Shown: positions 17,150 to 25,566, numbered from the stretch's first letter. The stretch is DNA of 64,000 nucleotides from Ectothiorhodospiraceae bacterium WFHF3C12 (GCA_013519935.1 JACDUA010000002.1:62001-126000); one strand, 5' to 3'. Numbers and translations are program-made. The notes: a model not told the origin generated them from the letters alone.

Positions 17150-19108
17150 ATGAACCGCAAACTCAGGGTATCGGCCTGGGGATTGAGCCTGCTTGTGCTG
17201 GTTTCCATGGCCCGGGCGGGCGAGGTACGTGACTTTGTTGCTGGTGAGGTGCTGGTGCGCTACCAGGCGGCGGGGCCGTTGTCGGCTGCCGGGGCGGCGC
17301 CGACGCAGCGTGACAGCGCCGTCACCCGGCTGCGTGTGCCTCGGGGCATGTCCGTGCGGGGGCTCCTCGCGGCCCTGCGTCATGATCCGCGCATAGCCTT
17401 CGCCGAGCCCAACTACATCATCCGCAAGGCTGCCGTACCCGATGACCCGCTCTACGTTCAGGGCCTGCAGTGGCCCCTGGCGGCCGTCGACGCGGAGCCG
17501 GCCTGGAATCTGGCCACGGGCGGCCCGGTGACGGTCGCGGTGGTGGATACCGGCATCGACTACAGCCATCCGGATCTGGCCGGGAACATTTGGGGCAATC
17601 CCGGCGAAGTGGCCGGTGACGGTGTGGACAACGACGGCAACGGGGTCGTGGACGACGTGCACGGTGCCTGCTTCGACGCCGCGCCCGAGACCGACCCCGG
17701 TTGCCCGGAGGAAGTGACGGGTGACCCCATGGAGGACGACACCGCGGAGGCCCACGGTACTCATGTGGCCGGTATCGTGGGGGCGGTCACGGACAATGGC
17801 GTAGGCATCGCGGGAACCGCCTGGGCCGTGGAGCTCATGGCGGTCAAGGTGATGCATGGGCCATTGGGTATAGGCACCGTGAGCGATGCCGCGGCCGGCA
17901 TTCACTACGCCGTGGACAACGGCGCCGACATCATCAACCTGAGCTTTACCGTGCCCGGCCGCAACAGGGCGCTCGCCAGCGCGCTGGATTATGCGGCGGA
18001 GCACGACGTGCTGGTGGTCTCGGCTGCCGGCAACGCCGGGCGGAGCCTTGATATCGAGCCGGTCTCCCCGGCGATTCTGGCGCCGGGGAACAACGTGGCC
18101 GTCGCGGCGACCACCCCGGCCGGCGGCCTGGCCCGGTATTCTAACCTGGGGCCGGCCACGGTCGCAGTTGCCGCCCCAGGCGGGGATGACAGCGATGGTG
18201 TGCTCAGCACGGTCAGTCCCATAACCGGAGGCGGCGAGTATGCCTACCTGCACGGGACATCCATGGCGGCGCCCCGGGTAGCCGGAACGGCGGCCCTGCT
18301 GCGGGTCCATCGGCCGGACCTTGACGCCGGTCAGCTAAAAGCGCGGCTGATTAATGGGGCGCAGGTCGGCATCCTGCCGACGGTGATCTCCAGCGGTGCC
18401 CTCTCCGCGTACGGGGCACTGACGGTCGGTGATCTGCCGGCGATATTCGATGTCGAGCCGCGCCAGGCCACCGCCGGAGATCTGATCACGATTTCCGGGG
18501 CAAACTTCGGCGACGGCCCCTACAACGTCGCCCTTGGCGGCGAACCGCTGACGGTTGAGCAGGCTCTGAGCGACAGCAAACGCTTGCACGCCGTGCTCCC
18601 CGAGTGCGAAGGAGATGGCCTGCTGCAGGTTGGTGGCGCCGGCGGCCGCTACCCGATTTCCGTTTCCGCGCGCCCACATGAACTGAAGCTGACCGCGCAG
18701 CCGACGTCGGGCGAGCTGCCGCTGGAGGTGACGTTCCGAGCGGGCGTGGCTCCGGCCTTGCCGGAGCCGGTAGTTGCGGCCTGGGATTTCGGTGGTGGCG
18801 AGTTTGGCGTCTACGAACCGTTCAACGGTGACCCCGTCTCCCGTGTCTTTGTCCGGGACGGCCGAAGGACAGTTCGGGTCAGCCTGCGCGATGCCTGCGG
18901 CAGGGTCCATCAGGCAAGCACGGCCATCGACATTGAAGGCTCCAACGATCGCCCTTGTCTGGTTTCCAGTGCCTTTGCCGGCGACGATCACCCGGTGCTG
19001 AATGGGTTACGTCGTATACGGGACGACGTATTGGCCCGCGCATACGTGGGCAGGCGGCTGATTGACGGCTACTACCGACTCAGTGCCTGGCTCATGGAGA
19101 AGGACTGA
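17150..19108 (+). CDS. Secreted subtilisin-like serine protease with TIG/PKD-like and CFI-box-like C-terminus
   Basis: This 652-residue protein has a signal peptide (MNRKLRVSAWGLSLLVLVSMARA) and a short inhibitor-like propeptide (GEVLVRYQ...RIAFAEPNYIIRK). The catalytic triad is Asp133 (AVVDTGIDYSHPDL), His202 (AHGTHVAGI) and Ser371 (HGTSMAAPRVAG), with oxyanion Asn in SAAGNAG. A TIG/IPT-like domain (FDVEPRQATAGDLITISGANFG) and a PKD-like segment follow. The last 50 residues (603-652) read CLVSSAFAGD ... LRRIRDDVLARAYVGRRLIDGYYRLSAWL, resembling the CFI-box C-terminal domain of surface proteins although CFIATAAYG is altered. ATG 17150 has GGGGG upstream; ATG 17138 is too close to it. Confidence 0.93.
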   Translation: MNRKLRVSAWGLSLLVLVSMARAGEVRDFVAGEVLVRYQAAGPLSAAGAAPTQRDSAVTRLRVPRGMSVRGLLAALRHDPRIAFAEPNYIIRKAAVPDDPLYVQGLQWPLAAVDAEPAWNLATGGPVTVAVVDTGIDYSHPDLAGNIWGNPGEVAGDGVDNDGNGVVDDVHGACFDAAPETDPGCPEEVTGDPMEDDTAEAHGTHVAGIVGAVTDNGVGIAGTAWAVELMAVKVMHGPLGIGTVSDAAAGIHYAVDNGADIINLSFTVPGRNRALASALDYAAEHDVLVVSAAGNAGRSLDIEPVSPAILAPGNNVAVAATTPAGGLARYSNLGPATVAVAAPGGDDSDGVLSTVSPITGGGEYAYLHGTSMAAPRVAGTAALLRVHRPDLDAGQLKARLINGAQVGILPTVISSGALSAYGALTVGDLPAIFDVEPRQATAGDLITISGANFGDGPYNVALGGEPLTVEQALSDSKRLHAVLPECEGDGLLQVGGAGGRYPISVSARPHELKLTAQPTSGELPLEVTFRAGVAPALPEPVVAAWDFGGGEFGVYEPFNGDPVSRVFVRDGRRTVRVSLRDACGRVHQASTAIDIEGSNDRPCLVSSAFAGDDHPVLNGLRRIRDDVLARAYVGRRLIDGYYRLSAWLMEKD

Positions 19109-19406
19109 AAGAGCAGTCGGCAGCCATGGAGCTTCCCGCCGCTCGGTCATCGGCGTCAGCGTGTCCCTTCGGGCAGTTGAGACCCAGGGTGCGCGGATGC
19201 CCAGGCGTTAACGCAGGCGCGGCCTGACCCCGCTGGAAGCCATGCTGTACTGAGCGACCAGGCCAGGGGCGCTGTCCCGATTCGCCCGGCGCGTGGAATG
19301 GATTAACGGCTTCGACGATCGGATCGTCCTGCCATCCGAGATCGCTCTCCAGGTGGCGGCGCTGGCTTTGCCGGTGCTGGCGTACGGCTGACTGCGGGGG
19401 GTTCGG
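19109..19406. other. Intergenic region with possible PIN-toxin remnant
   Basis: No intact gene. On the + strand, bases about 19255-19392 read LSRFARRVEWINGFDDRIVLPSE..., ending VLAYG-stop. This has the flavour of the C-terminal third of a VapC/FitB-type PIN-domain toxin (W-hx6-RIxPxx...A), but an in-frame stop lies just upstream and no start or antitoxin is present. It may be a decayed fragment, or chance. Confidence 0.25.
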
Positions 19407-19787
19407 CTAATTCCGACACCATTTGTCGACACCGGCCTGTGCGGTTTTTCTGGCCCTGCGCCACTGATCGCGCTCGCCGGACGCCACGTTGGCGGCATCG
19501 AGCTGGTCCAGGGCGCCGCGAAAATCGCGGCAGCGGATCTGGCGGACCCGGGCGGATGGGGTATTGCCGAATCGGCGCTTGCCGGATTCCACCTCGATGC
19601 GATCGGCATCGGTGCCGGCGGGCGGCGGGTCACTGCTGAAGTGGGTGACGCCGGTGTCGTCGGTCCATTTGTAGATGGTGGCCGCGGAGACGGGCGTCAG
19701 CCCGGCCATTGCCAGCATCACGCCGACGCTCAGTGCCGCGGCGGCCCATGGTTTGATGCGGGGCGTGCGTCCCGGGGCTGAATCCAT
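19407..19787 (-). CDS. DUF4124 domain secreted protein
   Basis: This 126-residue protein has an N-terminal signal/anchor (IKPWAAAALSVGVMLAMAGLTPVSA) and the DUF4124 motif IYKWTDDTGVTHFSSDPPPAG, a short beta-rich module common in gammaproteobacterial envelope proteins. The C-terminal part (VRQIRCRDFRGALDQL ... VDKWCRN) has a Cys pair and looks helical. Function is unknown. Its start is 15 bases after the stop of the endopeptidase gene upstream, so the two are probably one transcript. Confidence 0.85.
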   Translation of the reverse strand: MDSAPGRTPRIKPWAAAALSVGVMLAMAGLTPVSAATIYKWTDDTGVTHFSSDPPPAGTDADRIEVESGKRRFGNTPSARVRQIRCRDFRGALDQLDAANVASGERDQWRRARKTAQAGVDKWCRN

Positions 19788-19802
19788 CCTGGGGCCCGGC
19801 GA

Positions 19803-20726
19803 TCAGTTGCTGGCGGTCAGGGCCTGCTGCAGGGCCTCGGTGCGCTTGCGCTCGTATCGCAGCGCCGCGCCCGCCACGCGGCCGCCGTCCCCGGTGGTCA
19901 TCCAGCGCTTGACCCGGCCGGCGTCGCCCAGCGGGGTGCGCGTGCCGAAGGAATCGAGCAGCACCATCGCCATGTCCTCGCCGTCGATGCGGGTGACCAT
20001 GACCAGGCAGCGACCGGCTTCGCGCAGATAGCCGGTCTTGCTCAGGTTCACGTCCCAGCGGCTGCCCTTGACCAGCGGGTTTGTGTTGCCGTAGCTCAGG
20101 CTGTAACGCGGCTTGCGAAAGCGGGCCCTGAAATAGGCCGTGGTGGAATATTCGCGAATCCGTTCATAGCCGAAGGCCGCCCTGACCATCTTCAGCAGGT
20201 CCGAGGCGGTGGAGCGGTTTTCCGGCGACAGCCCGCTGCTGTCGACGAACCGGGTGTCGTTCATGCCCAGGGATCGCGCCTTGGCGTTCATGGCGTCCAC
20301 GAAGGCCTCGCGGCCGCCTGGATAGTCCCGGGACAGGACGTAAGCCGCGCGGTTTTCGGAGGACATGAGGGCAATGCGAATGAGGTCCCCGCGTTTGAGC
20401 TGAGAGCCGATCCGGATGCGCGAATAGGCGTTGTTGGGTGCCTTCTCGTCCCGCTCGACGACGGTGACCCACTCGTCCAGTGGGCGGCCGCTGTCCAGCA
20501 CCACCATGGCTGTCATCAGCTTGGTGATGGAGGCGATGGACAGAACTTCCCCCGCATGCTTCGCGTAGGTCACCGAGTCGGCGCCAAGCGGCCCTACCGC
20601 CGCCGCCACCGAGGCGAGCCGAAGGTTCGCGGGCCTGGGCGTGTCGTCGTCCGGAGAGGCGAACCCGGCCGCTGCCCAGGACAAAGTCAGGACGAGTATC
20701 AGCGGCAAACGCAGTGCTGGGTGCAT
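19803..20726 (-). CDS. pbpG: D-alanyl-D-alanine endopeptidase, PBP7/PbpG type (S11)
   Basis: This 307-residue periplasmic protein has a signal peptide (MHPALRLPLILVLTLSWAAAGFA). All three penicillin-binding motifs are present: Ser66-x-x-Lys69 (SITK), SEN at 123-125 and KTG at 230-232. The length, without the second domain of DacA/DacC, and segments such as LKRGDLIRIALMSSENRAAYVL and GSRWDVNLSKTGYLREAG fit PBP7/PbpG, which cleaves D-Ala-mesoDap cross-links in peptidoglycan. It lies 16 bases after the flavin reductase stop and 15 before DUF4124, so a three-gene run is likely. Confidence 0.92.
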   Translation of the reverse strand: MHPALRLPLILVLTLSWAAAGFASPDDDTPRPANLRLASVAAAVGPLGADSVTYAKHAGEVLSIASITKLMTAMVVLDSGRPLDEWVTVVERDEKAPNNAYSRIRIGSQLKRGDLIRIALMSSENRAAYVLSRDYPGGREAFVDAMNAKARSLGMNDTRFVDSSGLSPENRSTASDLLKMVRAAFGYERIREYSTTAYFRARFRKPRYSLSYGNTNPLVKGSRWDVNLSKTGYLREAGRCLVMVTRIDGEDMAMVLLDSFGTRTPLGDAGRVKRWMTTGDGGRVAGAALRYERKRTEALQQALTASN

Positions 20727-20742
20727 GTTCTCTTTCTCGTGG

Positions 20743-21402
20743 TCAGTAGGGTTCGGTGAATATGTGCCGGGCCCCGCGGTTCGTCAGAAGCGCCGTGACA
20801 TCTTCCACCATGCCGGCATTGCCGCACACATAGTACTCCGTATGCTCCGGTGCCTTGCACTCTCGCGCAAGGGCTTCCGTCACGTAACCGGCGCGGTAGC
20901 CGTCACGACCCGGCTCCGCGCTCAGGAAAACCTCGACGGCGACGCGGGGGCTGTCCGAGCGTTGGGGCAGGTACCGGGTGGTGAGGTCATCGGCCTGCCG
21001 GCGGCAGCCGAAGATCACGTCAATGCTCAGCGGCAGCCGTCTGCGGACGGCATCCGTGACCATGGCGATGAATGGGGCCAGCCCCGTGCCCGTGGCCACC
21101 ATGACCTTCCGGCTGTCGCTGTCGCCGAGTACGAAGTCGCCTTTCGGGATATCCATATCGACTGCGGCGCCCGGCTGGAGCTGGTCGGCGAAGCGGGGAC
21201 CCTGGCCGCCCGTTCCCGTGTCGACCAGAAAGCGAACGCGCCGCTCGTGGAGGTCGATGATGGTGTAGTCGCGCCAGTCGCCGGATCCAATGTCCAGGCG
21301 GGCGAATTGGCCCGGGCGGAAATCCACCGGCTGCGGCAGTTCGAATTCCAGCTCGATGACGGTGTCGGTGATGGAAGTCTTGCGGATGAGGTGCGCTTGC
21401 AT
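20743..21402 (-). CDS. Ferredoxin-NADP reductase-like flavoprotein
   Basis: This 219-residue protein has the FNR fold: an N-terminal FAD-binding barrel (ELPQPVDFRPGQFARLDIGSGDWRDYTI) and an NAD(P)-binding half (RKVMVATGTGLAPFIAMV, DVIFGCRRQADDLT, YYVCGNAGMVEDV, ending FTEPY). The usual flavin-binding RxYS motif is replaced by RDYT, a conservative but notable change. No [2Fe-2S] domain is attached. The protein probably moves electrons between NAD(P)H and a partner such as a ferredoxin or oxygenase component, but none is encoded nearby. It is the first gene of the run with PBP7 and DUF4124. Confidence 0.87.
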   Translation of the reverse strand: MQAHLIRKTSITDTVIELEFELPQPVDFRPGQFARLDIGSGDWRDYTIIDLHERRVRFLVDTGTGGQGPRFADQLQPGAAVDMDIPKGDFVLGDSDSRKVMVATGTGLAPFIAMVTDAVRRRLPLSIDVIFGCRRQADDLTTRYLPQRSDSPRVAVEVFLSAEPGRDGYRAGYVTEALARECKAPEHTEYYVCGNAGMVEDVTALLTNRGARHIFTEPY

Positions 21403-21558
21403 GGCGGCATTATCCCGATCCGGCCGCCATGGGCCAATGGCATTCGAACCGGGGTTGCCGTCCCATCCGCGGTACGCCGCCGATGATGGACGGCCTGGAC
21501 GGGACGCGCGTCGCCGGCCGTCACATCCCTGCGGTCCGCGGATTTTCGGGGTCCGGAT

Positions 21559-22053
21559 CTAGCCCGCCCCGGTGCGGCGCAGGTGATGGACCGCCCTGGC
21601 GAGGCCCGCGCTGCCGAGCATGACCCCTATCCCGAGCGCCACTCGCAGGGCCGCCACCGCGAATGGCGTAAGTGTGTCCCGGTCCGGGACGGGGGCTGCC
21701 TCGTAGTGGTCGAGGGCGGTGACCAGCAGATCCGGCAATGCCCAGATCACCAGCAGTGCGCCGACGGCGCTGAAAGCCACTGCCGCGGCGGGCTGGGCCA
21801 GCGGATCGCCATTCTGTTCCTCAAGCGACTGCGCGGTGCGGGAGGGGAGCATCCAGCCGGCGAGCCGGCGCACGCCGAACCACAGGAAGGCCGCGACGCA
21901 GGTGCCTGCCAGCAGCGTCAGCGCTACCGGCAGATCCGGGCGCTGCGGGTCGTCCCAGCGGTCGAAGGCCCGCGGCAACATCAGCATCAGCTGCAAGGCC
22001 AGGTAGATGGCCAGCAGCCTGATACCGATCACGGCCATGCCCCGGTTCGTCAT
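21559..22053 (-). CDS. Four-helix membrane protein, unknown
   Basis: This 164-residue protein is mostly hydrophobic, with about four predicted membrane segments: GIRLLAIYLALQLMLMLP, LPVALTLLAGTCVAAFLWFGV, AVAFSAVGALLVIWALPDLLV and VAALRVALGIGVMLGSAGL. GGAGG is correctly placed before ATG 22053. I do not recognise the family and the context gives no role. Confidence 0.65.
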   Translation of the reverse strand: MTNRGMAVIGIRLLAIYLALQLMLMLPRAFDRWDDPQRPDLPVALTLLAGTCVAAFLWFGVRRLAGWMLPSRTAQSLEEQNGDPLAQPAAAVAFSAVGALLVIWALPDLLVTALDHYEAAPVPDRDTLTPFAVAALRVALGIGVMLGSAGLARAVHHLRRTGAG

Positions 22054-22236
22054 GCCCCCTCCGTCAGTCAGACGACGCCTTCATTGTGACCGCCCGGCCG
22101 TTGTAGTGAAAGCCGATGATTGAGCGAGCGTCGCGACCGGTCAGGACTTCGCCTGTCGCGGGAGATTCGCCCAGCGGGCGCTTCTGCTAACGTAGGTCGG
22201 GATGAAGATCGCGACCATCCCACTGGAGGAGACACC

Positions 22237-22818
22237 ATGAGCGACGCTCCCATGAGCCGATTTCCCGTGCCACGGCTGACGGACCTGCCCGACGATATCC
22301 GCGAGCGCATCGAGGCCGTGCAGGAGAAATCCGGCTTCATCCCCAACGTGTTCCTGGCGCTGGCCCACCGGCCCGACGAGTTCCGCGCCTTCTTCGCCTA
22401 CCACGACGCGCTCATGGAAAAGGAGAGCGGGCTCACCAAGGCGGAACGGGAGATGATCGTGGTCGCCACCTCGGCGCTTAACCAGTGCCAGTACTGCGTG
22501 ATCGCCCACGGGGCCATCCTGCGCATCCGTGCCAAGGATCCCTTCATCGCCGATCAGGTGGCCACGAACTATCGCAAGGCCGATATCACGCCCCGCCAGC
22601 GGACGATGCTGGACTACGCCATGAAGGTGTCGAGGCAGGCGGAGACCGTGGGTCCGGAGGATTTCGAGACCCTTCACGGGCACGGCTTCAGCGACGAGGA
22701 CATCTGGGATATCGGGGCCGTCGCCGCTTTCTTTGCCCTGTCCAACCGCATGGCGAACATGGTCAGCATGCGCCCCAATGCCGAGTTCTATGCCATGGGG
22801 CGCGAGCCGCGATCCTGA
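22237..22818 (+). CDS. AhpD-like peroxidase-related protein (carboxymuconolactone decarboxylase fold)
   Basis: This 193-residue protein has the CMD/AhpD fold with the active-site pair Cys84-x-x-Cys87 and His91 (LNQCQYCVIAHG). It matches the uncharacterised peroxidase-related subfamily (PDDIRERIEAVQEKSGFIPNVFLALAHRP ... LTPRQRTMLDYAMKVS ... DEDIWDIGAVAAFFALSNRMANM). Such proteins reduce peroxides or hydroperoxides with thiols in vitro, but the donor here is unknown. GGAGGAG precedes ATG 22237. The gene is monocistronic and converges with a lipoprotein gene across a hairpin. Confidence 0.9.
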   Translation: MSDAPMSRFPVPRLTDLPDDIRERIEAVQEKSGFIPNVFLALAHRPDEFRAFFAYHDALMEKESGLTKAEREMIVVATSALNQCQYCVIAHGAILRIRAKDPFIADQVATNYRKADITPRQRTMLDYAMKVSRQAETVGPEDFETLHGHGFSDEDIWDIGAVAAFFALSNRMANMVSMRPNAEFYAMGREPRS

Positions 22819-22821
22819 CGA

Positions 22822-22844
22822 ACGGGCCGGCGACGCCGGCCCGT
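22822..22844. terminator. Hairpin between convergent genes
   Basis: ACGGGCCGGC pairs with GCCGGCCCGT around a 3-base loop. No T-run follows on either strand, so it is a weak or bidirectional terminator for the AhpD-like gene and the convergent lipoprotein gene. Confidence 0.55.
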
Positions 22845-22855
22845 AGTACCCCGTA

Positions 22856-23407
22856 TCAGAGGTTGCCCATGCGGGCGCCTTCGTAGGGGCTGACCAGGAA
22901 AGTGGCCACGTCCTCGCCCAGGGTCTCCACGTCGCGGCCGAGGATGTCACACGTGCCCTTGAAGGCGGCGAATGCGCCGCCGCCGGAGATGCGCCGGGCC
23001 TCCAGGGTGCCCAGGACCTCGTCTCCCTCGGTCAGGCTCGCCTCGATGGTCACGGATTTGCCGCCGGAGAACGCGCCGCCGCCCGGGCCAAAGGCGCTGA
23101 CGATCTCGACCTGCAGCACCTGGCCGTCGATGTCGCCGGCCGGCTTGTTGCTGCTGTTCACGGCGATGTTCTGCTGAGCGCTGAACTGCTTGATAAAGCG
23201 CTCGAGCTTCTGCTGGAGGTTGCATTCGGCGCGAATGGCCTCGCGCACGCGAGAGTCTTCTGCGAAGGGGATGGGCGAGACCAGCGTCACCACCTTGGCG
23301 GGATCGCTCAGGTCCACGGTGTCAGCCGGCGCAGGCTCGTTCTTCTTGCAGGCCCCCAGCACAAGGGCTGCCGCGACCAGCAGGCTCAGCAGGATTCTAT
23401 TGTTCAT
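22856..23407 (-). CDS. Predicted lipoprotein, unknown
   Basis: This 183-residue protein starts at ATG 23407 (MNNRILLSLLVAAALVLGACKKNEP), with GGGAG just upstream. The lipobox LGAC is clear. The mature part has a helical region with one Cys (RAECNLQQKLERFIKQFSAQQ), a beta-rich part containing GPGGGAFSGGKSVTIEASL, and a second Cys (FKGTCDILGR), suggesting a disulfide. I do not recognise a named family. A 225-base gap separates it from the divergent aminotransferase gene. Confidence 0.75.
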   Translation of the reverse strand: MNNRILLSLLVAAALVLGACKKNEPAPADTVDLSDPAKVVTLVSPIPFAEDSRVREAIRAECNLQQKLERFIKQFSAQQNIAVNSSNKPAGDIDGQVLQVEIVSAFGPGGGAFSGGKSVTIEASLTEGDEVLGTLEARRISGGGAFAAFKGTCDILGRDVETLGEDVATFLVSPYEGARMGNL

Positions 23408-23632
23408 CAACGACTCCCGTTAGTCATCGTTTGCGGAAATGGGTGGGATCCAAGCCAACCGCCGAGGATTCGCGCGAGCCCGTGCCCGCTGGCGTGCGCG
23501 CATCGCTCAGCGTCTCCTTAGGGTAATCGGCGGCTGGCGGCGAAGAAACACCCCATCTGCGGTATGGCGGCGGGTATACCCCCGGGGGCCTGTGGGCGGC
23601 TACCATGGGCACGCCGAACAGGAGGAGACAGC

Positions 23633-24979
23633 ATGGTCGAAGACGCGAACGCCGCGCTAGTGGCGCGGGATCTCGGACACCTGATTCATCCGCTGCAGCA
23701 CCGGGCCAGCCACGCCAGCGCCCTGGTCTGGACGCGCGGCGAGGGGCATTGCCTCTACGATGCCAACGGCGACCGCTACATCGACGGCATGGCGGGGCTG
23801 TGGAACGTCACCGCTGGCCATGGCCGCCGTGAGCTGGTGGACGCGGCGACAAAGCAGCTCAGCGAGCTCGCCTACGTGTCCGGCTATACCGGCAGCACGA
23901 ACCTGCGGGCCATCGAGCTGGCCGAGCGGCTCGCCGCCATGGTCTACCCGGACATCAACCGGTTCTTTTTCACCTCCGGCGGCGGCGAGGCCAGCGACAG
24001 CAGCTTCAAGATGGCCCGCTATTACTGGAAGCTCAAGGGCAAGCCGGACAAGACCAAGGTCATCTCCCGGGAATGGGCCTACCACGGCGTGACCATGGCG
24101 GCCATGTCGGCCACCGGTATGCCGCCGTTCTGGCGCCACTTCGAACCGCGGGTGCCGGGTTTCCTGCATATCCCTTCACCGTATCCTTACCGCTACCAGG
24201 CCCCGGCCGGGGTGAGTCAGGGCGTGGCCGCGGCGGATGAGCTCGAGAAGGCCATCTTGCGCGAGGGCCCCGAGACCGTGTCCATGTTCATCGCCGAGCC
24301 GGTGCAGGGCGCCGGCGGCGTGATCGTGCCCCAGGACGACTATTTCCCGCGCATCCGGGAGATTTGCGACAAGTACGACGTGCTGCTGGTCTCCGACGAG
24401 GTCATCACGGGTTTCGGGCGAACCGGCACGATGTTCGGGATGCAGCACTGGGGCGTCGAGCCGGACATGATGCAGTTCGCCAAGGCGGTGACCTCCGGCT
24501 ACATCCCGTTCGGCGGGATCGGCATCAGCGACGACATCGCCGCCGTCCTGGACGCCGACGAGGAGGCCTGGATGCATGCCTACACATACAGCGGTCACCC
24601 GGTGGGTTGCGCGGTGGCGCTGGCCATGATGGATATCGTCGAGAACGAGGACTTCCCGGGGCAGGCCGCCACCAAGGGGCGGCGGCTGCTCGACGGCCTA
24701 CGCGAGAGCCTGGGGGACCATCCCCATGTGGGCGATGTACGGGGGCTCGGCCTGATGTGCGCGGTGGAGCTCATCAAGGACAAGGCCAGTCAGACGGACT
24801 TCGACGCCTCGGAGAAGGCCGCGGCACGGGTGCTCGGCGAGGCCCGCAAACGCGGTCTCTTCACCCGGGCCCGCGGCGACGTGCTGTGCCTGGCCCCGCC
24901 CATCGTCACGCCGGAGGGGGAAATCGACCGCATCGTTGAGATCCTGACCGATTCCGTGAAAGCGGTGCATGGCAGCTGA
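23633..24979 (+). CDS. Class III aminotransferase (omega-amino acid/putrescine type)
   Basis: This 448-residue PLP enzyme has the class III layout: GDRYIDGMAGLWNVTAGHG, the phosphate-binding FTSGGGEASDSSFKMARYYW, AYHGVTMAAMSATG, VSMFIAEPVQGAGGVIVPQDDYF, the LLVSDEVITGFGRTG segment that contacts the cofactor, and the Schiff-base Lys284 (QFAKAVTSGYIPFGG). It is closest to aspartate-aminotransferase-family proteins annotated as beta-alanine/putrescine-pyruvate aminotransferases; the substrate cannot be fixed. AGGAGGAG precedes ATG 23633. It is monocistronic and is followed by REP-like repeats. Confidence 0.93.
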   Translation: MVEDANAALVARDLGHLIHPLQHRASHASALVWTRGEGHCLYDANGDRYIDGMAGLWNVTAGHGRRELVDAATKQLSELAYVSGYTGSTNLRAIELAERLAAMVYPDINRFFFTSGGGEASDSSFKMARYYWKLKGKPDKTKVISREWAYHGVTMAAMSATGMPPFWRHFEPRVPGFLHIPSPYPYRYQAPAGVSQGVAAADELEKAILREGPETVSMFIAEPVQGAGGVIVPQDDYFPRIREICDKYDVLLVSDEVITGFGRTGTMFGMQHWGVEPDMMQFAKAVTSGYIPFGGIGISDDIAAVLDADEEAWMHAYTYSGHPVGCAVALAMMDIVENEDFPGQAATKGRRLLDGLRESLGDHPHVGDVRGLGLMCAVELIKDKASQTDFDASEKAAARVLGEARKRGLFTRARGDVLCLAPPIVTPEGEIDRIVEILTDSVKAVHGS

Positions 24980-24988
24980 GGGAACGCC

Positions 24989-25055
24989 GTTCGCGGCCAG
25001 GGGCCGCTCCTACGGGTGACATGGCCAGAAGCGGGAGCGGCCCCTGGCCGCCAAC
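24989..25055. repeat. Inverted pair of REP-like element (family 1)
   Basis: GTTCGCGGCCAGGGGCCGCT (24989 on) and GCGGGAGCGGCCCCTGGCCG (25031 on) are opposite-facing copies of the element GTAGGAGCGGCC-NNN-GGCCGCGAAC found also at 31216-31240, 31353-31377, 62491-62513, 62535-62558 and 62642-62665. They probably fold into hairpins in the 3' part of the aminotransferase transcript. Confidence 0.75.
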
Positions 25056-25070
25056 CGCCCCGAAACACCA

Positions 25071-25480
25071 TCGCCGCGAGGACGCGCCTCCCACAGCCGC
25101 CTGGCGGCCCCGGCGCCATCAGGATGGTTGTGGGAGGGGCATCGCCCGGGGGCGATGCAGTTGAGAAGATTGTCGCCGCGAGGACGCGCCTCCCACAGCC
25201 GCCTGGCGGCCCCGGCGCCATCAGGATGGTTGTGGGAGGGGCATCGCCCGGGCGATGCGGTTGAGAAGTTTGTCGCCGCGAGGACGCGCCTCCCACAGCT
25301 GCCCGGCGGCCCCGGTGCCATCAGGATGGTTGTGGGAGACCCGTCCCCGGGGCGATGCGCGGTGAAAGGCCGTCGCTGCGGGGATAAGCCTCCCGCAATC
25401 GGTATCGGGCCTCGCGGGTTGTCTTGGGTTGTGGGAGGGATGCCCCCGTCGCGATGGGGTTCCCAAAGGGTCGACGCTAT
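25071..25480. repeat. Tandem array of a ~100-base REP-like unit (array 1)
   Basis: Three near-identical units plus a diverged fourth start at 25071, 25173, 25273 and 25373 (periods 102, 100, 100). Each has the arm TCGCCGCGAGGACGCGCCTC followed by CCACAG, a GC-rich middle (GGCGGCCCCGGCGCCATCAGG), then the opposite arm TGTGGGAG and a CGATGC-containing half. Inverted arms in each unit should form a cruciform or RNA hairpin. No credible gene overlaps; the open frames here are by-products of the period and composition. Confidence 0.85.
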
Positions 25481-25541
25481 TCGCGGCGGGGCGTCGATAC
25501 CAGGAAGTCCGCAAACCCGTTTCCCGGGTTCCACAACTAGA

Positions 25542-25566
25542 ACGCCCCGCCGAATGGGCGGGGCGT
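25542..25566 (-). terminator. Terminator of the NHL-repeat gene
   Basis: ACGCCCCGCC pairs with GGCGGGGCGT around a 4-base loop (the arms are one base offset by an extra G). Read on the reverse strand it is followed by TCTAGTTG, a weak T-rich tail. It lies 45 bases beyond the stop of the NHL gene at 25611. Confidence 0.65.

Noticed and set aside
14801-18310. 1169-codon open frame on the reverse strand across the surface lipoprotein and protease genes
   Set aside because: It crosses two clearly real genes with signal peptides and domain motifs on the + strand and itself shows no domain signature.
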